Source: Liolophura sinensis (Eukaryota; Mollusca; Polyplacophora; Chitonida; Chitonidae). From it: 64,000 bases of DNA. Where the stretch lies: contig NC_088295.1 of NCBI RefSeq assembly GCF_032854445.1, positions 93,675,805 through 93,739,804 on the forward strand, written 5' to 3'. Below the pieces are notes generated by a model. It saw only the letters and a list, made by a program, of their open reading frames with translations. It did no database searches and was not told the DNA's origin. Made by a program: the position numbers and the translations under genes. Shown here piece after piece: positions 1-11,523 of this stretch. Position 1 is the stretch's first letter. Each line of letters begins with the position of its first letter.

Positions 1-233
1 AGACCAACTTCCTCGAGGTGACAAACTGTTGATAAAGACTATGGTCATTATACAAATAGTGCCAGACTTTTAAATTATTATATGGACATATATTATGGGC
101 ACCGTTTATGTGCTATTTAATCAAGAGAGGCCCCAATTTAATCGCTTGTATTAATAAGATGATGTTCATTGAACATTTTGATCCGCTCATACCTCACGTT
201 TCTACTGACCCACCGTTTCTGTACTTTTTTCAG

Positions 234-371
234 ATGTCCGTTATATTTATACACATCATGGTTTACTTATTCACGATCTGGAGAAAGGGGACGCTGGGAA
301 GTATCTGTGTGAAGCTAAAGTGTCGATCACGGGTCGGTATGACGCCAGAGAAATCTCTCTCTATGTCGACG
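234..371 (+). CDS. Exon: second half of an Ig domain
   Basis: Preceded by a pyrimidine-rich tract and CAG (acceptor), followed by GTAAAT (donor). The frame reads DLEKGDAGKYLCEAKV, the typical Ig E-F strands with the D-x-G-x-Y-x-C motif. The first half of this domain lies left of the window. The exon starts in phase 1 and ends in phase 1, like the later domains of this gene. Confidence 0.75.
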
Positions 372-3300
372 GTAAATAAGACTGGATAATACACACCCAC
401 CACTTCATTAATAGACAGTCTTAATGTGGTTTCCATATCTATTATCTGGCTATACATTTTGGCTGAATGATTTGATCTTTAACTTTTAACTATATGTGTA
501 TAACATAATAAAACAATAACATCGGCTCATGCTGGCTCCCTCTCTGGGCGTAAGTGGGAAGGTCTGACAACAACTTGCGGATGGTCGTGGGTTTCACCTG
601 GTCTCTGCCAGGTGTCCTCGAACCATAATGCTGGCTGCCGTCGTACTTGAGATACACTTGAGTACAGCATAAAACACCAATCAAATTTATAAATCAATAA
701 GTAAATAAATAACATTGTCTGATTCTCCACCAACATACACATTTGTACACCTTCGTTACTTTTAACGACACAGACTTCGATGAAACTGTGGCGTGAAGGT
801 GTAGTGTGGCGTGAAGGTGTAGTGTGACGTGAAGGTGTAGTTATAATCACATCACATGTACCTAAAGTGACCAAGAATTTTTACAAATGGGAAACAGTTT
901 GACATTCTTGTCACCGTAAACACTGTTTTGTCAAACAGTTTCCAACCCGTTGTTCTCATCGCCGTGTATTCTGTGTACCCAGGTGAGCTGGGGGGTGATA
1001 ACCAAGGTCAGACGGACAATACACGGGTCACGAGGCCAAAGAACTCTACGACAGCAGGATGTGCAAATAGTGGGCAAATCACTGGTACATGTACAGCAGT
1101 AGTATTGGCCGATATCCCAGTCCTCGTAATTGTCAGATTCGTGCAACTCCTGGCACGTTCTTGCACATTACTGATGATTACTGGCAAATTGATTAATACG
1201 ATCTTCTTCCTGAGGAGACCTCTGGTGAGACAGAAAAGCCCACGGCATGGAGAATACAAGCAGAGCAACGAGGGACTAAGCGATAGTTGGCAAATCGTCA
1301 CACATAACCTTTGAATTCCGGGCCATTTGTCAGTTTGCCTCAGTTAGACATCTTTGTCATCCATGTCCTTGTAAATGTTTAAATAGTTGCCAGTTGCAAT
1401 GCACAATAGCTTAAGCAGAAGTGGGTACCACAAATGTAAGTTGTTTTAATAACGATGTATTAGGTGACACTGGACTGATATTGGTGTGCACTAGTTTTTA
1501 CCAAGGTGTAGCTTATTTTCACAAACACTGGGTAGCTATAAACGCAGAAACTATATATAAATTTTCAAATTACATAATTTAAGAAGGTCAATGGCTTCTC
1601 TTCAAGGATGCCCCACAAGATGTCCTTCATTGTCTAATCAAGCCTCGTATGCTCGTTTGCTGCAGTGCCCATACTGTCGTTGATACCAGCCAGTCACATG
1701 ACCCTCTATAGTGGGCGTGGCCTGGTGCTCCACGTGTCGAGCTCGTCGAACATCCCCGTGTGATTCCGTGCGGTTGACATGGACAGACCCTTACCGATCA
1801 GACCATAGCCAACACAGACACATCACTCAGGTAGTGTATAAAGCGGTGCGTAAACACCATATAGCAAGCAAAACCCTATGAGAGCATTGTAGAGATTAGA
1901 AATGGGAAGCTCTGAGCACCAGATCGGGAGGAAGCGAAGGGAGTATCGGAGCAGGATGGAGGTGTGGGTACAGGGAAAATTGGAACGATGATTGACACTG
2001 AGAGGGAGAAAAGCTCCAGGGGGCGTTGGGAACATTTAGGGGAGACAGAAGCTCTATGGAGCAGTGGGTACATCCACGGGAGATAAAAGCATCAGGCAGT
2101 GATAGGTACATTCCAGGGAGATAGAAACTTCAGGGAGCCATTGGGATATCGAGGAGGTAAAGAAGCTTCACGGGTAGATCAAGGGTTTTAGATGCACTAG
2201 GGCGATTGGTACATTAAAGGGAAATAGATGCCTCAGGGGCGATGGGTTCATCGAGGGGGAGATGGAAGCATCAGGGGGCGATGGGTACATCGAGGGGGGA
2301 GATGGAAGCATCAGGGGCGATGGGTACATCGAGGGGGAAATGGAAGCATCAGGGGCGATGGGTACATCAAGAGGGGATGGAAGCATCAGGGGCGATGGGT
2401 ACATCGAGGGGAGATGAAAGCATCAGGGGCGATGGGTACATCGAGGGGAGATGAAAGCATCAGGGGCGATGGGTACATCGAGGGGGAGGATGGAAGCATC
2501 AGGGGCGATGGGTACATCGAGGGGGAGATGGAAGCATCAGGGGGCTATGGGTACATCGAGGGGAGATGGAAGCATCAGGGGCGATGGGTACATCGAGGGG
2601 GAAATGGAAGCATCAGGGGGCGATGGGTACATCGAGGGGGGATGGAAGCATCAGGGGGCGATGGGTACATCGAGGGGAGATGAAAGCATCAGGGGCGATG
2701 GGTACATCCGAGGGGGAGATGGAAGCATCAGGGGCGATGGGTACATCGAGGGGAGATGAAAGCATCAGGGGCGATGGGTACATCGAGGGGGAGATGAAAG
2801 CATCAGGGGCGATGGGTACATCGAGGGGAGATGAAAGCATCAGGGGGCGATGGGTACATCGCGGGGAGATGGAAGCATCAGGGGGCGATGGGTACATCGA
2901 GGGGAGATGGAAGCATCAGGGGCGATGGGTACATGGAGGGGGGATGGAAGCATCAGGGGCGATGGGTACATCGAGGGGGGATGGAAGCATCAGGGGCGAT
3001 GGGTACATCGAGGGGGAGATGGAAGCATCAGGGGCGATGGGTACATCGAGGGGGGATGGAAGCATCAGGGGCGATGGGTACATCGAGGGGAGATGAAAGC
3101 ATCAGGGAATATGGTAGCCTCCCACTTTTATAACACAGGCAGCATTTCCAGCTAATGGTGAGAGGTAACATTTCCGCTGGTCTCGTCCCGTTTCATAGGA
3201 AAACACGTGAGGGAATCCACGGGGTCCTTGGAGCTGGTCATCAGAGAGGTGCGCAAGGAAGATACCGGGAGATGGACCTGCTCTGGCGCTACAGCCAACA

Positions 3301-6300
3301 CAGAGGTTTCTAAAGCAGTCACTCTCATCGTCATGGGTGAGTGGCGGGCAGTATCAGCAGTAAACAGTATTGTTTGCAGACAGTGTCAGAAGGAGGTAGA
3401 ATTTAAGCTTTTCTTCAGCGAATAAAGTATTAGGCTGTATTGCTCTCACAATTCTACAACTGCTTCCATATCTTACCACATTTCACTGCTTCAGGGGCCC
3501 ATGCTCAAGCTTCACTGCTTGCCTTTTATACCTATGACACACGGGGCGCATGTTCAGTTCACTCCAGCCTTGAACTAGAAATTTTGTAGATTCCCCCGAT
3601 TTCACTGGGTCCTTACTGGCAAAAAGTGCTCGGCGAAGTTCGTGTGGTCAGTGTAATGTTTGTTGAAGACCACTTATCTTTACCAATACAATGTATGGGG
3701 TGCATATGCAGGCCACACTTAACTTAAGTGGTGTACCCTCGCGCACTCCAACCCAATTTCCTCCCAAAAGCCTCTCATCAACGCGGTGGCTGTGAGCTTA
3801 AGCAAAGCTCATGAGATACTGCATTAATATAGGCAACACGGCAAGTCACTAGATAGTGGCACCATTGGAATCTGCATTAATATAGCAGCACAGCAACTCA
3901 CTGTATAGTACTCCTGAATGCTGCATTAATATAGCAACACACTATACATTGGCACTCCTGGATACTGCATTAATATAGCAACACGCAACGCGCTATACAG
4001 TAGAACTACTGGATGTTGCATTAGTATAGCAACACGGCAACTCACTATACATTGGCACTCCTGGATGCTGCATTAATATAGCAACACGGTAACGCACTAT
4101 ACAGTGGCACTCCTGGATGCTGCATTAATATAGCAACACGGTAACGCACTATACAGTGGCATTACTGGATGCTGCATTAATATAGCAACACACTATACAG
4201 TGGCACTGCTGGATGCTGCATTAATATAGCAACACGGCAAAGCGCTATACATTGGCACTCCTGGATACTGCATTAATATAGCAACACGTCAACGCGCTAT
4301 TACATTGGCACTGTTGGATGCTGCATTAATATAGCAACACGATAACACACTATACAGTGGCATTGCTGGATGCTGCATTAATATAGCAACACGTCAACGC
4401 ACTATACATTGGCACTCCTGGATACTGCATTAATATAGCAACACGGCAACGCACTATACATTGGCACTCCTGGATACTGCATTAATATAGCAACACGTCA
4501 ACTCACTATACAGTGGAACTACTTGATGCTGCATTAATATAGCAACACGTCAACGCACCTTACAGTGACACTACAGGATGTTGCATTAGTATAGCAACAC
4601 GGCAACTCACTATACAGTGGAACTACTTGATGCTGCATTAATATAGCAACACGGCAACGCACCTTACAGTGACACTACAGGATGTTGCATTAGTATAGCA
4701 ACACGGCAACTCACTATACAGTGGAACTACTTGATGCTGCATTAATATAGCAACACGGCAACGTACCTTACAGTGACACTACAGGATGTTGCATTAGTAT
4801 AACAACACGGCAACTCACTATACAGGGGCACTATTGGATAATAATAAATATATAATAATAAATATGACACTGCCTTACTTTGGCAAAACACCTTTATGTT
4901 TTACCGTAGAATTATGTTTTGTATATAAGTCTTGCCTATTTTACCACATAAATGTAGACTGTTGTTCTCTGAAATCAGTTGTACTGTTCTCTTGTGGAAC
5001 CATGCAGTACTGCATCACGATTATACATGTAATACTGTCCACTGAGAATAGCTGTAATTTTTTTTAAATATATGCTTTGAAACATGGTTCCCTACTTAAC
5101 TGTATCTTCCATTATAGAGGATCTTCGCTTGTCCCCAACGCCACCCCTAAAGTATTCTGTGCGGCCGTATCACAGTGTTGTGCTGCAGTGTGACGTCAGA
5201 GGGAGTCCCTCGCCGATAGTCGGCTGGAGCTGGGCTGGTAGACCAATTGTATCTGGTAAGTCATCAACTCTGTGTCAAGATGCTTCCTCTTGCGGGCTCT
5301 TGCCGTAAACAAGAAGTGTGTAACTGTTGGTTGTTTCAAGGGATCACTACCTGCAAGAGACGTCCGGATTACGGGTGTTGAGCGTAAGCATTGTAACTGT
5401 TGGTTGTTTCAGGCGATCACTACCAGCAAGAGACGCCCGGTTGACAGGTGTTGAACATGAACCCTGTAACTGTTGGTCGTTTCAGGCGATAACTACCTAC
5501 AGAAGACGACTGGGTTACGGGTGTTGAACATATGCTGTGTAACTGTTTGTTGTTTCAGGCGATAACTACTTACAAAAGATGCCCAGGTTACGGGTGTTGA
5601 GTATAAACTGTGTAACTGTTTGTTGTTTCAGGCGATAACTACTTACAAAAGATGTCCAGGTTACGGGTGTTGAGCATAAACTGTGTAACTGTTTGTTGTT
5701 TCAGGCGATAACTACTCACAAGAGATGTCCAGGTTACGGGTGTTGAACATAAACTGTGTAACTGTTGGTTGTTTCAGGCGATCACTACCTACAGAAGACG
5801 ACTGGGTTAGGGGTGTTGAACATGAACTGTTTAACTGTTGGTTGTTTCAGGCGATCACTACCTACAGAAGGCGACTGGGTTAGGGTGTTGAACATAAACT
5901 CTGTAACTGTTGGTTGTTTCAGGCGGTAACTACCTACAGGAATCATCAGGGTTACGGGTGCTGAACGTTACGTCTGCTCAGGGTGGTGTGTATACGTGCC
6001 AGGCTCATGTTCCGGAGACAGGAAGATTTCGTAGTTGGGACATACAGCTGGAGGTTCTGGGTAAAACAGACATTACTAAATCCCAGTTTTTGCATAATTT
6101 TATACGTTTTAGACTGCTGTAAAATAAAAATGAAAAAGGGAGATTTGCGAATTGATGCTAAACCTAGACAAGTGTCTCTCTAAGAATTTATCGACATTTT
6201 GCCATGGCTTTTCGGGGAGAGGTTTTGGATAAATAACACATTGACTGCCAATACGTCAATGGTGGTATGTGCCGAGGCATGTTTTAACCGCCAATGAACA

Positions 6301-9300
6301 AAATGTCTGTCCTGTCTCGTCGTTATTTTGTGTATTGTCTGTCTGGTCTTTATTCTAAGTATTGCCTGGTTGTTATTTTGTGTATTGTCTGTCTGGTCGT
6401 TATTTTGAGTATTTTCTGTCTCGTCCTTATTCTCAGTATTTTCTAATTGTTATTCCGAGTATTGTCTAAAATTTTTGGAAGCGCTGCCTGATCGTTATTA
6501 TGGACATTGTCTGGCTGTTGAAATCAATGCTATATTATAGATTTGCTGACTACTGCTGTTGTTTTTCAGCACCACCGACTGTTACGATCGAGATCTCTAA
6601 CCTGAGGGCGGGCAGCTTCTCGGCGCTCATCTGTACCGGTTCTGGCACACCCACGCCGCGTTTGTCTTGGTTTAAGGACCAAACACCCATTGTTCAGGTA
6701 AGCAGACGTCTCGAAAGATGCAATATTATCTTAGGTGCTGTTGTATGTTTCTGTGTTTTATGTTGTGATAATGTAAAGACATACTGCAACTCTGAGTAGT
6801 TATATATCTGGCTGATGTGTACATCCTAACGTTATGTACACTTAAAGGCGCATTATGACTGTGAGTTCTGTCATATATAAACAGATACCGTGAGACTTTA
6901 GAGACATGTAACTGTCATGAGAACTTCAGGATATCTGATTGGTGTATCGCTTGGCTGAGGTTAAGATGTAGAGGTGCAATGCAGCTAAGTACATGTACTT
7001 TTGAATATCTAGATGCTGCATATTCCTATCCCGATACAGTGGAGTTCTGTTCTGAGTAATGTGGTATATCTAACTGTTGTGTATTTACTGTCGTGATGAC
7101 GTAGAGGCGTATTCTAACTGTTAGTAATGTTGCATATCTGACTGTTATGTATTTGCTGTCGTGATAACGTCCGACGTGTATTCTCATCCTGGGTAATGTA
7201 GCAAATCTGATTGTTGTGTATTTGCTGTCGTGATAACGTCGAGGTCTATTCTAACCCTGGGTAATGTAGCAAATCTGACTGTTGTGTATTTGCTGTCGTG
7301 ATAACGTCGAGGTCTATTCTAACCCTGGGTAATGTAGCAAATCTGACTGTTGTGTATTTACTGTCGTGATAACGTAGAGGCGTGTTCTAACTGTTAGTAA
7401 TGTTGCATATCTGACTGTTGTGTATTTACTGTCATGATAACGTAGAGGCGTGTTCTAACTGTTAGTAATGTAGCAAATCTGACTGTTGTGTATTTACTGT
7501 CGTGATAACGTCGACGTGTATTCTAACCCTGGGTAATGTAGCAAATCTGACTGTTGTGTATTTACTGTCGTGATAACGTCGAGGTCTATTCTAACCCTGG
7601 GTAATGTAGCAAATCTGACTGTTGTGTATTTGCTGTCGTGATAACGTCGAGGTCTATTCTAACCCTGGGTAATGTAGCAAATCTGACTGTTGTGTATTTA
7701 CTGTCGCGATAACGTCGAGGTGTGTTCTAACCCTGAGTAATGTAGCAAATCTGATTGTTGTGTATTTACTGTCGTGATAACGTAGAGGCGTGTTCTAACT
7801 GTTAGTAATGTTGCATATCTGACTGTTGTGTATTTGCTGTCGTGATAACGTCGACGTGTATTCTAACCCTGGGTAATGTAGCAAATCTGACTGTTGTGTA
7901 TTTACTGTCGTGATAACGTCGAGGTCTATTCTAACCCTGGGTAATGTAGCAAATCTGACTGTTGTGTATTTACTGTCGTGATAACGTAGAGGCGTGTTCT
8001 AACTGTTAGTAATGTTGCATATCTGACTGTTGTGTATTTGCTGTCATGATAACGTAGAGGCGTGTTCTAACTCTGGGTAATGTTGAATATTTGATTGTTG
8101 TGTATTTGCTGTCGTGATAACGTAGAGGTGTATTCTAATCATGAGCAATGTTGACACAGGAGGATGATCGTATTAAGCTGGAATGGTTGGAGGAGGCCGG
8201 GAAATCTTCAATGTCCATTATCTTCATTCCCCTGGAGGGAGAGGACGAGGGAAACTATACGTGTGTGGCGCAGAGTGAGGAGGGCAGGGCACAGAAAAGC
8301 TTCCTCCTGCAGCCTTTACGTAAGCTCTGTGGATCTTATTGTTTCTTGCCGTATGCATTTGACCGTTTCTGTTACTCTGAATATGAAATGGCGCTACTAG
8401 TGTTTCTGTTACCCTGAATATGATATGACGCTACTAGTTTTTCTGTTACACTGACTATGATATGAGACTAATAGTGCTTCTGTTACACTGACTATGATAT
8501 GACACTAATAGTGTTTCTGTTACACTGACTATGATATGAGACTAATAGTGTTTCTGTTACACTGACTATGATATGACACTAATAGTGTTTCTGTTACACT
8601 GACTATGATATGACACTAATAGTGTTTCTGTTATATTGACTATGATATGAGACTAATAGTGTTTCTGACTATGACACGTGGTTCTTAGTGTTTCTGTTAC
8701 CCTGACAATGATATGACACTAATAGTGTTTCTGTTACACTGACTATGATATGAGGCTAGTAGTGTTTCTGTTACCCTGATAATGATATGGCGCCAATGAA
8801 TCCAGCTTGTCTCCGCCGTATTGTTACAAATGATCCACTTTTATTGTATTTGACTGACTTGTCCTTTTGTCTGTCTGCAGGTCCTCCCGCCGCACCTGGT
8901 AATGTTAGAGTTGTAAGAGTGTCTCCTGACTCAGTAACACTGGCTATCAGCCCACCAGAGGAAGACAACAGGCCGCCTGTACTAGAATATCACGTGGCAT
9001 ATATTTCTATGCAAAATTTCGAGCAAACCAGAAGAAGCGTTGAAGCAAAACACGGTAAGTAACTTTGATTTTCACATAGTTCTAAGAATTACCGAAGAAA
9101 CATTTACTCATCTAGATGCAAAAACTATAGTATCATATTTTATACAAGAGGCAGGTAGCCATAGTAAAGCGATAATACTTCACATTCCATCGTTCTATGG
9201 TGTCCTGTTGCGACAGGTGAAAGGTGTTTTAGGCATGAAAGTGCACAGAAACTACGTATGGTGTGATGCCTGGTGTCTTGGTTGGTTTTGGCCCCACACT

Positions 9301-11394
9301 GGTTCATTTATGTCTTGTGTCTGGTGTCTGTTGTTAGTTGTGCTCTTCATTGGATAACAGGTACGATATCACGTCTAATGTCTCTTGTGTTATTTATCGG
9401 GTAACGGGGTAACGTATCATGTCTAATGGTTGTTATGTTATTCATATGGTAAAGGGCGAGGTATCATGTCTAATGGTTGTTGTGTTATTCATCGGGTAAT
9501 GGGTAATAATCATGTCTAATGGTTGTTGTGCTTTTCATCGGGTAACGGGTAAGGTAGCATGTCTGATGTCTGTTGTGCTTTTCATCGGGTAATGGGTAAT
9601 AATCATGTCTAATGGTTGTTGTGCTTTTCATCGGGTAACGGGTAAGGTAGCATGTCTGATGTCTGTTGTGCTTTTCATCGGGTAACGGGTAAGGTATCAT
9701 GTCTAATGGTTGTTGTGTTACTCGTCGGGTAATGGGTAAGGTATCATGTCTTATGGTTGTTGTACTATTCATTGGGTAACGGGTAAGGTATCATGTCTAA
9801 TGGCTGTTGTACTATTCATTGGGTAACGGGTAAGGTATCATGTCTAATGTCTGTTGTGTTATTCATCAGAGAACGGGTAAGGTATCATGTCTAATGGTTC
9901 TTATGTTATTCATCGGGTAACAGGAGGTATCATGTCAGATGTGTTTTGCGTTATTCATCGGAAAACTGGTGAGGTATCATGTCTAATGGTTGTTGTGTTA
10001 TTCATCAGAGAACGGGTAAGGTACCATGTCTAATGTCTGTTGTGCTTTTCATCGGGTAACGGGTAAGGTATCATGTCTAATGTCTGTTGTGTTATTCATC
10101 AGAGAACGGGTAAGGTATCATGTCTAATGGTTCTTATGTTATTCATCGGGTAACAGGAGGTATCATGTCAGATGTCTGTTGTTTTATTCATGCATTGTTA
10201 TTCATTAGGCATTATTATGTTTAATGTTTGTTGAGTTATTCATCGGAAAACGGGTAATGTTTCATGTCTAATGTTTGTTGTGTTATTCATCGGGTAACAT
10301 GTAAGGTATCATGCCTAATGGTTGTTGTGTTATTCATCGAGTAACGGGTAAGGTAGCATGTCTGATGTCTTTTGTGATATTCATCGGGTATCGGGTAAGG
10401 TATCATGTCTAGTGTCTGTTGTTTTATTTATCGGGTAACGGGTAAGGTATCATGTATAATGGTTGTTGTGTTAGACTTCGTAGAACGGGTAAGGTATCAT
10501 GTCCAGTGTTTGTTGTGTTAGACTTCGTAGAACGAGTAAGGTGTTATGTCGGGTGTCTGTTTTGTCAGGAAACCTAGAGAGGGTAAGGTATCATGTCGGG
10601 TGTTTGTTTGGTGAGGTAACCTAGAGCGGGTAAGGTATCATGTCGGGTGTCTATTTTGTCAGGCAACCTAGAGCGGGTAAGGTATCATGTCAGGTGTTTG
10701 TTTGGTCAGACAACCTAGAGCGGGTAAGATATCATGTTAGGTGTCTGTTTGGTCAGGCAACCTAGAGCGGGTAAGGTATCATGTCAGGTGTCTGTTTGGT
10801 CAGGCAACCTAGAACGGGTAAGGTATCATGTCAGGTGTTTTTTTTTTGGTCAGGCAACCTAGAGCGGGTAAGGTATCATGTCAGGTGTCTGTTTGGTCAG
10901 GCAACCTAGAACGGGTAAGGTATCATGTAGGGTGTCTGTTTGGTCAGGTAACCTAGAGCGGATAAGGTATCATGTCGGGTGTTTGTTTGGTCAGGCAACC
11001 TAGAACGGGTAAAGCATCAGACTTAAACCATCATCCACAGCTTCCTAACCGATTGGCAAAGCCTGTAGCTAATTAAAATTGTTTTGAGTTCAAATCAAGG
11101 TTTGATGACAGTAGTCGGTGTCGTATAAGAGAAATATTGATGGCAGTAGATAGACTGAGGCTCAATATCAGGTTTTGGGGCAGTTCTAATGTGAGTAAGT
11201 ATGGTTTGTTTATCAGAATTAACACTAAATGCAATGTTTGTTCTTTACCACTTGTCTTGTTTTTGCTTTCAGACGAGGACGTCTTGGTGGAGCTAGTAGA
11301 TCTTACTTCCCAAACAACCTACAGAGTTCGTATTTACGCCAAGAATATCGTCGACTTCGGCTCGTTTAAGGAACTATATATCTCCACTTCTTAA
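234..11394 (+). CDS. Ig/FN3-domain protein, 3' part of gene (partial at 5' end)
   Basis: Exons inferred from domain homology, splice sites and matching phases: 234-371, 1666-1830, 3199-3336, 5118-5255, 5923-6060, 6570-6697, 8160-8319, 8881-9054 and 11273-11394 (stop TAA 11392-11394). Each domain is split over two exons; domain borders are phase 1. Order: second half of an Ig domain, three further Ig domains (the first with a disturbed frame), then one fibronectin-III domain ending at the stop codon. Ig signatures are visible: VVLQCDV and GWSWAGRP, then GGVYTCQA; ALICTGSG and LSWFKD, then EGNYTCVA. The FN3 domain shows PPAAPGNVRV and TYRVRIYAKN. No transmembrane segment follows, so this isoform should be secreted or end extracellularly. 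The family is cell-adhesion/receptor or extracellular-matrix type; I cannot assign an orthologue because the 5' part lies outside the window. A polyadenylation signal follows at 11518. Confidence 0.85.
523..712 (+). mobile_element. tRNA-derived SINE, head truncated
   Basis: Matches the body of the SINE seen complete at 52084 (CTCATGCTGGCT, GGAAGGTCTG, ACACCAATCAAAT) and ends in an ATAAA-rich tail. The tRNA-like head is missing. It lies in the intron between exons 234-371 and 1666-1830; apart from it and the small repeat at 785-845, I see nothing else in that intron. Confidence 0.75.
785..845. repeat. Short tandem repeat, 16-bp unit
   Basis: GTGGCGTGAAGGTGTA is repeated about three and a half times with few changes. 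Confidence 0.7.
1666..1830 (+). CDS. Exon: first half of an Ig domain, reading frame disturbed
   Basis: A CTGCAG acceptor and CAG/GTAGTG donor bound 165 bases. Length and phase fit both neighbours exactly (2 + 54 codons + 1). The beginning reads VPILSLIPASHMTLYSGRG, a good Ig start after the preceding exon. Further on that frame meets TGA and TAG, while another frame gives TCRARRTSPCDSVRLTWT, which looks like Ig strands B-C with Cys and Trp. So it is either a decayed domain, a pair of compensating sequence errors, or a skipped exon. The intron on its right carries a large minisatellite. Confidence 0.5.
2215..3105. repeat. Minisatellite, 36-38 bp unit
   Basis: About 24 copies of a unit containing GCATCAGGGGCGATGGGTAC and ATCGAGGGG, differing mainly in the length of G runs. 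It lies in an intron of the Ig/FN3 gene. G-run length changes make several frames open for long stretches; these are not genes. Confidence 0.95.
3199..3336 (+). CDS. Exon: second half of the second Ig domain
   Basis: Acceptor TTTCATAG and donor GTGAGT. The frame contains SLELVIREVRKEDTGRWTC, Ig strands E-F with the D-x-G-x-W-x-C motif, and ends VTLIVM. It starts about 95 bases right of the 37-bp minisatellite that fills the previous intron. Confidence 0.8.
3770..3815 (+). mobile_element. SINE head remnant
   Basis: Resembles the SINE segment CCTCTCACCAA..GCGGTCGCTGTGAG near the tRNA-like B box. Too short to be certain. Confidence 0.3.
3818..4842. repeat. Minisatellite, about 52-bp unit
   Basis: Around 20 copies with the core GCTGCATTAATATAGCAACA followed by CGGCAACGCACTATACAGTG. 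Two sub-types alternate at the right end (GATGTTGCATTAGTATAGCA and GATGCTGCATTAATATAGCA), indicating later duplication of two-unit blocks. Confidence 0.95.
5118..6060 (+). CDS. Third Ig domain (exons 5118-5255 and 5923-6060)
   Basis: The first exon gives VVLQCDVRGSPSPIVGWSWA with the B-strand Cys and C-strand Trp. The second gives GLRVLNVTSAQGGVYTCQAH with the F-strand Cys. Phases 1/1 match. The intron between them (5256-5922) is almost wholly a 73-bp tandem array in which each unit contains a copy of the acceptor and the first ~46 bases of the second exon; only the last copy continues into the full exon. Confidence 0.85.
5305..5922 (+). repeat. 73-bp array of splice acceptor plus exon start
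   Basis: Each unit has TTGTTTCAG followed by GCGATCACTACCTACAGAAG and ..TTACGGGTGTTGAACA, i.e. the acceptor and first ~46 bases of the Ig exon at 5923. Exon-like starts fall at 5341, 5413, 5486, 5559, 5632, 5705, 5778 and 5851, and the real one at 5923. The first unit reads TTTCAAGG instead of TTTCAGG. Confidence 0.9.
6570..8319 (+). CDS. Fourth Ig domain (exons 6570-6697 and 8160-8319)
   Basis: The first exon reads PPTVTIEISNLRAG and ALICTGSGTPTPRLSWFKD; donor GTAAGC. The second reads EDDRIKLEWLEEAGK, then EGEDEGNYTCVAQSEEGRA. The intradomain intron is phase 0, unlike the phase-1 introns in the other Ig domains. A 68-bp minisatellite fills most of the intron and runs to within a few bases of the CACAG acceptor. 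Confidence 0.85.
7030..8145. repeat. Minisatellite, 68-bp unit
   Basis: About 16 copies with TCTAACCCTGGGTAATGTAG, CAAATCTGACTGTTGTGTAT and CTGTCGTGATAACGTCGAGG. It fills the right part of the 6698-8159 intron and its last copy runs almost into the acceptor of exon 8160. The left part of the intron (6698-7029) holds nothing I recognise. Confidence 0.95.
8390..8790. repeat. Minisatellite, about 37-bp unit
   Basis: About 11 copies of TGTTTCTGTTACACTGACTA plus TGATATGACACTAATAG, between exons 8160-8319 and 8881-9054. Confidence 0.95.
8881..11394 (+). CDS. Terminal fibronectin-III domain (exons 8881-9054 and 11273-11394)
   Basis: The first exon begins PPAAPGNVRVVRVSPDSVTL and continues to LEYHVAYIS, the A-C' strands of an FN3 fold. 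The second reads ELVDLTSQTTYRVRIYAKN, the classical FN3 E-F strands, and stops with TAA shortly after the G strand. The intron is filled by a 47-bp minisatellite of about 1.7 kb. Confidence 0.85.
9340..11015. repeat. Minisatellite, 47-bp unit, two sub-families
   Basis: To about 10460 the unit has GTAACGGGTAAGGTATCATG and TCTAATGGTTGTTGTGTTAT. From about 10545 a variant of the same length takes over, with TGTCAGGTGTCTGTTTGGTC and AGGCAACCTAGAGCGG. The shared GGGTAAGGTATCATGTC shows common origin. Confidence 0.95.
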
Positions 11395-11517
11395 TTATGA
11401 CAGGACTAAGTAAGTAACAAGTCAGGTCATCAACAAGTTTTATTTTTTCCTCATTACAATCAAACATTCTGCAAGTATCACATAAAGGTAGATCGATTTT
11501 TTTCTTTCATGTGATAA

Positions 11518-11523
11518 AATAAA
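11518..11523 (+). terminator. Polyadenylation signal AATAAA of the Ig/FN3 gene
   Basis: AATAAA lies 124 bases after the TAA stop in an A/T-rich stretch, with GT-rich sequence about 30 bases further on. On the opposite strand an AATAAA (plus-strand 11438-11443) could serve the converging gene. Confidence 0.5.

Noticed and set aside
928-1314. Plus-strand open frame of 128 codons
   Set aside because: No family resemblance; it lies in an intron and overlaps equally long frames on the other strand.
2228-3155. Plus-strand frames of 70-176 codons with repeated HRGGDGSIRG-like peptides
   Set aside because: Products of the 37-bp minisatellite; different frames are open depending on G-run length.
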